Source: Lachnospiraceae bacterium
GTDB taxonomy: Bacteria; Bacillota; Clostridia; Lachnospirales; Lachnospiraceae
NCBI GenBank assembly: GCA_017958465.1
Contig: JAGDCQ010000169.1
Coordinates: forward strand, 1-11,369
Length of the DNA stretch: 11,369 nucleotides
Direction: 5' to 3'
A program made the translations under genes and the position numbers. Shown one piece after another: positions 1-5,630 of this stretch (position 1 is its first letter; the number at the start of each line of letters is the position of its first letter). The notes below the pieces were generated by a model. That model did not search any database, was not told the origin of the DNA, and worked only from the letters and a program-made list of their open reading frames with translations.

Positions 1-1
1 A

Positions 2-40
2 GCGAAAAGGCCGGAATAGAGCAAAAAGGCCGGAATAAAG
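2..40. repeat. Imperfect tandem repeat, two 19-bp copies
   Basis: Positions 2-20 and 21-39 are two head-to-tail copies of a 19-bp unit centred on AAAAGGCCGGAATA, differing only at 4/23 and 19/38. Because 19 is not a multiple of three, the duplication shifts frame. Frame 2 ends at TAG 17-19 after the codons for AKRPE, and frame 3 ends at TAA 36-38 after the same AKRPE codons. This is what a small duplication across the 3' end of an upstream gene would leave, but the upstream gene lies outside the window and cannot be confirmed. Confidence 0.6.
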
Positions 41-93
41 AAAAAAAGCAAAAAATAAAGAGGAAAGGTAACCGGGGAGAGGGCAGGAAAAGC

Positions 94-750
94 ATGGAAT
101 ATCTGATCACATTTATAGAAGGGATCATATCGTTCATTTCGCCGTGTATGCTCCCGCTGCTTCCCGTCTACATCTCCTTTATCGCAGGCGGGGAGGATAA
201 AAAGCAAAAATCTTTGCCCCACGCCCTGGCCTTTTGCGGCGGCTTTACGGCGCTGTTTATGCTGCTTGGGCTTTTTGCGGGGACTGTTGGAAGGTTCCTG
301 CGCGGGAACTCCAGGGTTTTTGACATCATCTGCGGGATCCTTGTGATCCTGTTTGGCGTGATGTACCTTGCGGACGCACAATTGCCGTTCCTAAAGCCCC
401 TTGACGGCTCGGGGATACGGCGCGGCACCATGCTTTCCTCCGCTCTTTTTGGAATCATATACGCCATCAACCTTACGCCCTGCACGGGAGCGTTCCTCGG
501 ATCCGCTCTTCTGCTGGCTTCCACCACGGGAGGGATGTTAAAAGGCGCGCTGCTCCTTTTTGCCTATTCCCTTGGGCTTGCAGTTCCCTTTATCCTCTGC
601 GCCCTGGTGATAGGCCGGCTTTCGCAGGCGATAGGATTTGTACGGAAAAACTACAGGATCATCAACATCATATGCGGTTGTTTCCTGATAATAGTCGGAG
701 TGCTGATGATATTCGGCGTATTCGGCAGACTGATGAAAATGCTTGTCTGA
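94..750 (+). CDS. ccdA: CcdA-family thiol-disulfide membrane transporter
   Basis: Polytopic membrane protein of 218 residues that moves reducing equivalents from cytoplasmic thioredoxin across the membrane to extracytoplasmic thiol partners (CcdA/DsbD-beta family). About six hydrophobic helices are visible. The two family cysteines are in the expected places: C18 in a SPCxLP motif in helix 1 and C130 in a TPC motif in helix 4. Length fits the short CcdA type. The ATG at 94 is chosen because the protein then begins at the usual family N-terminus and AGG at 85-87 is well spaced. However, this frame is open, lysine-rich and stop-free back to base 1, so an N-terminal extension or fusion beyond the window is not excluded. 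The thioredoxin-like gene 9 bp downstream is its likely redox partner and is probably co-transcribed. The role could be cytochrome c maturation or general extracytoplasmic disulfide reduction; no cytochrome gene is visible here. Confidence 0.9.
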   Translation: MEYLITFIEGIISFISPCMLPLLPVYISFIAGGEDKKQKSLPHALAFCGGFTALFMLLGLFAGTVGRFLRGNSRVFDIICGILVILFGVMYLADAQLPFLKPLDGSGIRRGTMLSSALFGIIYAINLTPCTGAFLGSALLLASTTGGMLKGALLLFAYSLGLAVPFILCALVIGRLSQAIGFVRKNYRIINIICGCFLIIVGVLMIFGVFGRLMKMLV

Positions 751-759
751 GGTGTAAAA

Positions 760-1449
760 ATGGAAAAAGGTAAAAACACGATCACTACATTGATACTTAC
801 AGGTTCCCTTCTGGTGATACTTGCGCTGGGAAGCGCGCTGTATCCGAAGATCACGGCCTGGTACGAGGGGCTTTCAAACGGAGGCTCCGGCAATATCACC
901 AATGCGGCTGCAAACAACACAACGGTAACTCCCGCAGGCCAAAACCAGAACACGGATACTGAGACTTTTACAGGTGAGCCCGTAACCATACCCGAGGTCC
1001 CGCTTGCCGAAACTAAGCAGAACGGCGCAAAAGACTTTTATCTTGTAGATAAAACGGGAAAGACCCTGCGTCTTTCCGACTTCTACGGGAAGCCTGTTGT
1101 CGTGAACCTTTGGGCTACATGGTGCGGATACTGCAAAGAGGAGTTCCCGGGCTACGAGGAAGCCTACAGGGAGTTTGGCGATACCGTGCAGTTCCTGATG
1201 GTGGACCTTTGCGACGGAGTGGAGGAGACCAGGGCCAAGGCCGACAAGTACATTAAGAACAGCGGATACACCTTCCCGGTGTACTACGAGACACTGGACA
1301 AAGTACTGAATACTTACGGCGTCGGAGGCATTCCACTTTCTATATTTATTAATTCTGATGGAACTATATACGAGACAAAATTAGGAGCGATGAGCAAAGA
1401 TTCCCTTTTCAAACGTATTCGTGGCCTGATTTCGAACCAAAATAATTGA
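760..1449 (+). CDS. Membrane-anchored TlpA/ResA-like thioredoxin-fold protein
   Basis: Extracytoplasmic thiol-disulfide oxidoreductase of 229 residues. An N-terminal membrane anchor (about residues 8-30) is followed by an Asn/Thr-rich low-complexity linker (about 40-75) and a thioredoxin-like domain (about 85-225). The redox motif is WCGYC (121-125), preceded by the typical VVNLWAT strand, and the cis-proline is P192 in GGIPLS. This layout matches TlpA/ResA proteins, which accept electrons from CcdA and reduce disulfides outside the membrane. The ATG at 760 is supported by TGAGGTG at 748-754, which overlaps the ccdA stop, so the two genes look translationally coupled. Base composition changes oddly near position 1335: the last 35-40 codons are much richer in A/T-ending codons than the rest. 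The substrate cannot be told from sequence. A terminator lies 55 bp after the stop. Confidence 0.9.
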   Translation: MEKGKNTITTLILTGSLLVILALGSALYPKITAWYEGLSNGGSGNITNAAANNTTVTPAGQNQNTDTETFTGEPVTIPEVPLAETKQNGAKDFYLVDKTGKTLRLSDFYGKPVVVNLWATWCGYCKEEFPGYEEAYREFGDTVQFLMVDLCDGVEETRAKADKYIKNSGYTFPVYYETLDKVLNTYGVGGIPLSIFINSDGTIYETKLGAMSKDSLFKRIRGLISNQNN

Positions 1450-1504
1450 ATTTTTAAAAGAAAAATCTTTAGAACACCAACTCTTTAAAGCTCTAAAGTG
1501 CCCT

Positions 1505-1530
1505 AAAAGCCGCTCCATTGCGGCTTTTTT
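1505..1530 (+). terminator. Intrinsic terminator after ccdA-tlpA
   Basis: A perfect 9-bp stem, AAAAGCCGC (1505-1513) and GCGGCTTTT (1520-1528), with the 6-nt loop TCCATT, runs into a T-tract ending at 1530. The A-rich left arm and T-rich right arm make it usable in both directions. It separates the redox module from the transporter. A weaker 7-bp inverted repeat (CTTTAGA 1467-1473 with TCTAAAG 1492-1498) lies just upstream. Confidence 0.88.
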
Positions 1531-1559
1531 GCAAAGTCGCACGAAATCTAATAAAAATC

Positions 1560-1588
1560 TTGAAAAAATACTACTCATAGTATATAAT
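1560..1588 (+). promoter_or_regulatory. Sigma-A type promoter for the opp locus
   Basis: TTGAAA at 1560-1565 (5 of 6 consensus bases) and a perfect TATAAT at 1583-1588 are separated by exactly 17 bp. Predicted transcription start is near 1595, leaving a leader of about 62 nt before the oppA ATG at 1657. AAAGGAG at 1641-1647 is the ribosome binding site, 9 nt from the start. No operator palindrome or riboswitch fold is apparent in the leader, so regulation cannot be read from this stretch. A near-consensus promoter fits the high-expression style of the binding protein. Confidence 0.85.
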
Positions 1589-1656
1589 ATATCAACGTTA
1601 ATTAGAGGTTTTTACCAAATCGATAATTAATAAATAATCAAAAGGAGAGACTATTT

Positions 1657-2808
1657 ATGAAAAAAGTACTCGGCTTATTGCTGGTGCTTGTAATGGTTCT
1701 GGGCCTTGCGGCTTGCGGCAAGCAGACAACACCTACTGCTACTCCCGCTCCCACAACAAAGCCCACTGACAAACCTACCGACGCACCCGCAACTCCTGTT
1801 CCCGAAGTTCCCTGGGACGGAGCATATACGGAGAGAGATGACTTCAAGGCATATATTGAATATGATCTTGACCTTCTCTATACTTCCGTAAAAGGTCAGC
1901 TTAGCGCTGATACAGACAAGAAAGTAAGCGCAGCTGTCGAGGATGGCAAGAAGGCTATCCAGGCAGGCAATAAGGTTGCTGAGATCGAGAAAGCTTACAA
2001 GGATGCTGTTGCAGCTGTTATCGCAGCAGTTCCCAAGGCAAACGGCATTTACTCATACGCTAAGCTCAACAATGACGAGAGAGCTAAGATCCTTGGTATC
2101 CTCGAAGGCTATGCCGTTACAAACGGTATGACAGGTATCTCGCTTTTCGAAAACGGCGGTTACGTAATGTACAACCCTCGTATCACTCTTGGTACAGAGA
2201 ACTACATCGTAGGCTACGGTTTCGGTATCCTTGCTGAAGGTTCCATCAATGCTGATCTTGAATACGAGACAGTTCCTGAATGGAAGAGATACTACCACAC
2301 AATGGAAACAGAAGATCCCGGTACACTCAACTACCTTAATGATAAGGGTGCTGTTGTAGGCGATCTTTACGGTTATATCGCAGGTTCTTTTGTTGGTACC
2401 TTCATGAACGCTACAAAAGACGGTTATGACTGGGTTCCCGAACTTGCAAAGACAAAGCCTGTTGCTGTTAACGATGAAGATAACGACGGAATGGCTACAA
2501 AGTGGCGCATGGAAGTTAAGACCGGCGCTGACGGCCTTAAGTACAAGACCGGTTCTACTCTTGAAAGCCGTAAGGCATTCGATGGCCGTGGCGTTGAACT
2601 TGCAGACTACGAGACAGCATTCAAGCTCCTTGTTACACAGAAGAACGGCTACGCACGTGGTTCCGAGACTGCAAACGCAACATCGGGCGCTATCGTAGGT
2701 CTTAAAGCATACTACCAGGCATCTGCTGACGGTTACAATGAAACCGCTTGGAAGAATGTCGGTATCAAGACATATGTTGAGGACGGCAAGAGCTACTTTG
2801 AGTTCTAG
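1657..2808 (+). CDS. oppA: Peptide ABC transporter substrate-binding lipoprotein, N-terminal part up to an in-frame TAG
   Basis: First 383 codons of a family 5 (OppA/DppA-type) solute-binding protein that captures peptides or similar ligands outside the cell and hands them to the OppBC permease. The N-terminus is a lipoprotein signal with lipobox LAAC (17-20), so C20 would be lipidated and anchor the protein. A Thr/Pro-rich linker (about 23-52) follows, then a mostly helical module (about 60-127, with many Ala, Lys and Glu), then the first part of the binding fold, including the DYETAF-type segment near 317-322. Reading stops at TAG 2806-2808, but the identical frame continues without another stop to 4431, and the missing half of the fold lies there. 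Alone this product would be a truncated lobe. Codon use is uniform and strongly biased, as in an abundant protein. It could be a nonsense pseudogene, a sequencing error (for example CAG read as TAG) or a recoded stop; a single base change is the simplest reading. Confidence 0.85.
   Translation: MKKVLGLLLVLVMVLGLAACGKQTTPTATPAPTTKPTDKPTDAPATPVPEVPWDGAYTERDDFKAYIEYDLDLLYTSVKGQLSADTDKKVSAAVEDGKKAIQAGNKVAEIEKAYKDAVAAVIAAVPKANGIYSYAKLNNDERAKILGILEGYAVTNGMTGISLFENGGYVMYNPRITLGTENYIVGYGFGILAEGSINADLEYETVPEWKRYYHTMETEDPGTLNYLNDKGAVVGDLYGYIAGSFVGTFMNATKDGYDWVPELAKTKPVAVNDEDNDGMATKWRMEVKTGADGLKYKTGSTLESRKAFDGRGVELADYETAFKLLVTQKNGYARGSETANATSGAIVGLKAYYQASADGYNETAWKNVGIKTYVEDGKSYFEF
2806..2808 (+). other. 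In-frame amber codon inside oppA
   Basis: TAG is codon 384 of a frame that otherwise runs open from ATG 1657 to TAA 4429-4431 (924 sense positions plus the stop). It follows codons for YFEF and precedes YTTEVTAFYAMYY, which reads as continuous family 5 binding-protein sequence. No frameshift or second stop occurs on either side. The eight complete genes here end in TGA (six) or TAA (two, counting oppA's distal stop), and none ends in TAG. One substitution would restore Gln (CAG), Tyr (TAC/TAT), Glu (GAG), Lys (AAG), Trp (TGG) or Leu (TTG). Confidence 0.9.
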
Positions 2809-4431
2809 TACACAACAGAGGTTACCGCTTTCTATGCTATGTACTACATCACCTCATCTCTCTATATGCCTATCCCTCAGGATTTCATCGACCTTGTAAC
2901 TCCTCAGAACTACCTTGGATTCAACAAGGATGGCAATGAGACACCTGTAGACAACTCTCTTTCACTTGGTGCTTTCTACCTTGAAGCATACAACAGCGAC
3001 AAAGAGATCGTTTACAAGAAGAATCCTTACTATGTATTTGCTGATACAAAGTACAACATTGAAGGTGTTCATGTAAAGATCTTCACTGCTGCTAAGACAG
3101 ATACAAATGCTACATTCAACGAGTTCCTTGCAGGTCACTTCGATTCCGCAGGTATCCCTCAGGAATTCTTAAATGACTACAAGAACGATCCTCGTACACG
3201 TACTACAACAGGTGATTCCAACTTCAAACTTAACGTAAACGCTTGCAGCCCTGAGACATGGGAGTATCTCTTCGGCGAGAACGGTGTTGTTGAGAAGAAT
3301 GCTAAGTCCGATTACTGGGAAATTAAGCCCGCTCTTGGCAACGCTCACTTCCGTAAGGCATTAAGTCTTTCCATCGACCGTATCACCTTTGCAAACGCAA
3401 GAGGTTCCATCGCATCGGTAGACTGGCTTGCATCCAACTATATGTCCGATCCTGAAAACGGTAAGTCTTATGCTAAGACTGACGCTCACAAGGCTGCTGT
3501 AGCACAGCTCCTTGAGGATACAGACGGCTGCGGCTACAACCTTGAGCTTGCACGTGAGTACTTCAGACTTGCTCTTACAGAGCTTGAAGCTGAAGGCGCT
3601 TACAAGCCCGGCACAAAGGACAACCCTACAGTCATCAAGCTTGAGCTTGCATGGATGTACACTACACACGAAGAACTGTACCACAACGAGATCAAGAACT
3701 TCTTTGAGACAGCATTCAATGATGACTCCGTAACAGGCGGTCTCTACAAGCTTGAGTGCGATTTCTGGGTAGGTGCTGAGTGGTCAGACGTTTACTACAA
3801 CAAGATGCTTGTTGGTCAGTTTGATATCGGATTTGGTTCCATCTCCGGTAACTCACTCAACCCTCTTGATTTCATCACGGTTCTTTCATCCAATCAGGAC
3901 ATCTCCGGTGGCTTCACTCTTAACTGGGGTGTTGATACAAACAGCGCAGAGGCTTATCCTCTCGTTTACGACGGTGCTCTCTGGTCCTTCGACGCACTTG
4001 TTAACGCAGCTAACACATCTGCTGTTGTAGCACAGGGCGAAAACAAGGATGCAGTAAGCTTCAACTACACCAAGATCACAAAGAACGCAGATGGCCTCCA
4101 GACAGCTTCCTTCGAAGTAACTGCAGGTCTTCCCGAGAAGACTAAGTTCGAGGTAACCGAGATAGTTGTTTGCAACTATGACCGTTACAAGAACGGCGAC
4201 AAAGAGTATGATGAGCAGCCTGTTGACTTCAAGGTTGAAGACAAGGGCAACGGCACATACCTTATCACCATCACCGTTCCCGCTGAGGTATTCGAAGCAT
4301 TCACAACAGGTGAAGGTCATCCCGAAACACTTACCGGTGAGACAGGATTCGACGTTTACTACGATCTTGACCTTGACGGCAACAAGTCTTCGACATACTA
4401 TTCGGTAACCGACTACTTTGTCCTTGACTAA
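2809..4431 (+). CDS. oppA: Peptide ABC transporter substrate-binding protein, C-terminal part after the in-frame TAG
   Basis: Continuation of the oppA frame. The first ATG is at 2839, but it has no convincing ribosome binding site (a GAGG at 2818-2821 is 17 nt away) and falls inside a conserved strand (FYAMYY), so it is unlikely to be a true start. Hallmarks of the second lobe of family 5 binding proteins are clear. Numbered from the 2839 Met, these are LSLGAFYLEAY (41-51, the usual S-GPY-L-W strand), KKNPYY (60-65), and AHFRKALSLSIDR (169-181, the 'R-A-I-DR' helix). Residues 395-530 form an additional beta-rich, Asp/Thr-rich domain beyond the normal end of the fold. Combined with the upstream part, the protein is about 924 residues, against roughly 500-600 for ordinary OppA. 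It has no signal peptide of its own and could not be exported if translated separately. Stop at TAA 4429-4431. Confidence 0.82.
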   Translation, partial: YTTEVTAFYAMYYITSSLYMPIPQDFIDLVTPQNYLGFNKDGNETPVDNSLSLGAFYLEAYNSDKEIVYKKNPYYVFADTKYNIEGVHVKIFTAAKTDTNATFNEFLAGHFDSAGIPQEFLNDYKNDPRTRTTTGDSNFKLNVNACSPETWEYLFGENGVVEKNAKSDYWEIKPALGNAHFRKALSLSIDRITFANARGSIASVDWLASNYMSDPENGKSYAKTDAHKAAVAQLLEDTDGCGYNLELAREYFRLALTELEAEGAYKPGTKDNPTVIKLELAWMYTTHEELYHNEIKNFFETAFNDDSVTGGLYKLECDFWVGAEWSDVYYNKMLVGQFDIGFGSISGNSLNPLDFITVLSSNQDISGGFTLNWGVDTNSAEAYPLVYDGALWSFDALVNAANTSAVVAQGENKDAVSFNYTKITKNADGLQTASFEVTAGLPEKTKFEVTEIVVCNYDRYKNGDKEYDEQPVDFKVEDKGNGTYLITITVPAEVFEAFTTGEGHPETLTGETGFDVYYDLDLDGNKSSTYYSVTDYFVLD

Positions 4432-4440
4432 CAAAAAATA

Positions 4441-4557
4441 ACGGTTTATACCGTCCGGCAGCTAACGGCGAAGACGCTTGGCGACTCCGCCGTTAGTTTT
4501 GCCGATATGATACCGGCGTTTTCCGGCGCAAAATGTGTCGGAAAACTATGCTTTTTT
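4441..4557 (+). promoter_or_regulatory. Multi-hairpin oppA-oppB intergenic region (terminator/attenuator-like)
   Basis: Three stem-loops follow the oppA stop. The first is ACGGT/ACCGT at 4441-4454 with a 4-nt loop. The second is a perfect 9-bp stem, CTAACGGCG (4462-4470) with CGCCGTTAG (4488-4496), followed by TTTT (4497-4500). The third is a 12-pair stem at 4518-4529 and 4535-4546 (two G-T wobbles, loop AAAAT) followed by a six-T run at 4552-4557. Because oppB-F have no obvious strong promoter of their own, these hairpins probably let only part of transcription pass and protect the upstream oppA message. That would give the usual excess of binding protein over membrane components. The regulatory role is inferred from structure only. 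Confidence 0.65.
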
Positions 4558-4592
4558 AAACTTTTCACTTAGAAATTAGAAAGGAGAATATT

Positions 4593-5630
4593 ATGGGTAG
4601 ATACGTTGTAAAGCGAATATTACTTGCTTTCGTTACCGCGTTCATAATACTCTCGTTAACGTTCATTCTTGTAAAACTGTTGCCGTTCGAAAAGCCTGTC
4701 GGTCAGGAAGCTGAGCGTTTGGCTTACTACGACAAGCAGTATCATCTCGGGTACCTGTACCGTCTGGAACAGGAAACGGACAAGTACGGCGAGGCTCTTT
4801 ATAAAGTAGATGGGGCAAAAGGCGTAACGTATTATTATTACCAGGTTCCTGTACTTGAGCAGTACGGAAGGTGGCTTGTTAACATTGTTACAAAATGGGA
4901 TTGGGGTTACAGTAAGACTATTCAGCCTAATGTTAGTGCTTCTAAGATAATAATGAGTAAAATCGGATATTCGATCCGCTTGAATATATTTGCCACATTA
5001 TTCTCGGTACCTATAGGTATTCTCCTTGGTATCTGGGCTGCTTTGAAGAAAAACACTATGACTGACCATATCATTTCGACTCTGGTCATGGTATTCATTT
5101 CTATCCCGAGTTTCGTACTTATATCTTTCATGTTAAAGATATTCTGCTACAACCTTGGGTGGCTGCCATCCACATGGCCGTCTGATATGGCTCCGCTCGC
5201 TACAAAGATCAAAGGCTATATCCTTCCGGTATTCTGTCTTTCCTTCGGCTCTATCTGCGGTTACACACGTTCCGTACGTGCAGAGCTCTGCGAAGTTATG
5301 GAAAGCGATTACCTTCTCCTTGCAAGGACAAAAGGCCTTACAAGACGTCAGGCGATAGTACGCCATGCATTAAAGAACTCCATGGTACCTATCTTCCCGT
5401 CGATCCTCGCCGATATCATCTTCATCTTCGGCGGTGCTATGATCCTTGAGCAGCTTTATGTTATCCCGGGTATCGGTAAGCTTTTCGTTACCGCACTTAC
5501 AGCAAAGGATTACGATATCCTCTTTGTAGATATGGCCATCTTTACCACATTCGGTCTTCTGGCCGGCGTTGTACTTGACCTTTCATACGGATTTATCGAT
5601 CCTAGGATCAGAATGGGGGCGAAGAAATAA
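4593..5630 (+). CDS. oppB: Peptide ABC transporter permease, OppB/DppB type
   Basis: Inner-membrane permease subunit of 345 residues that pairs with OppC to form the translocation pore. An N-terminal helix (about 7-29) begins with the usual MGRYVVKRIL pattern, followed by an extracytoplasmic segment (about 30-125) and five more hydrophobic stretches. The cytoplasmic EAA coupling loop is at about 237-267, with TKGLTRRQAIVRHALKN in its core; the final helix ends in the family signature YGFIDPRIR (332-340). Length is slightly above the usual 305-330 because of the Tyr-rich external loop (about 40-100). The start is fixed by AAGGAG at 4581-4586, 6 nt before the ATG. The stop codon overlaps the oppC start by one base, so the two are translationally coupled. 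Whether the ligand is oligopeptide, dipeptide or another family 5 ligand cannot be decided from the permease. Confidence 0.94.
   Translation: MGRYVVKRILLAFVTAFIILSLTFILVKLLPFEKPVGQEAERLAYYDKQYHLGYLYRLEQETDKYGEALYKVDGAKGVTYYYYQVPVLEQYGRWLVNIVTKWDWGYSKTIQPNVSASKIIMSKIGYSIRLNIFATLFSVPIGILLGIWAALKKNTMTDHIISTLVMVFISIPSFVLISFMLKIFCYNLGWLPSTWPSDMAPLATKIKGYILPVFCLSFGSICGYTRSVRAELCEVMESDYLLLARTKGLTRRQAIVRHALKNSMVPIFPSILADIIFIFGGAMILEQLYVIPGIGKLFVTALTAKDYDILFVDMAIFTTFGLLAGVVLDLSYGFIDPRIRMGAKK

Noticed and set aside
2839..4431. Second half of oppA as an independent gene starting at ATG 2839
   Set aside because: No convincing ribosome binding site, no signal peptide, and the Met lies within a conserved strand of the binding fold; it is the continuation of the upstream frame.
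3886..4434. Open frame on the - strand (182 codons) opposite the oppA C-terminal domain
   Set aside because: Cys/Val-rich translation typical of a shadow of biased codons; no start signal.
4558..4592. Separate promoter for oppB in the A/T-rich stretch after the hairpins
   Set aside because: No -10/-35 pair with acceptable spacing could be made out; the region mainly holds the ribosome binding site.
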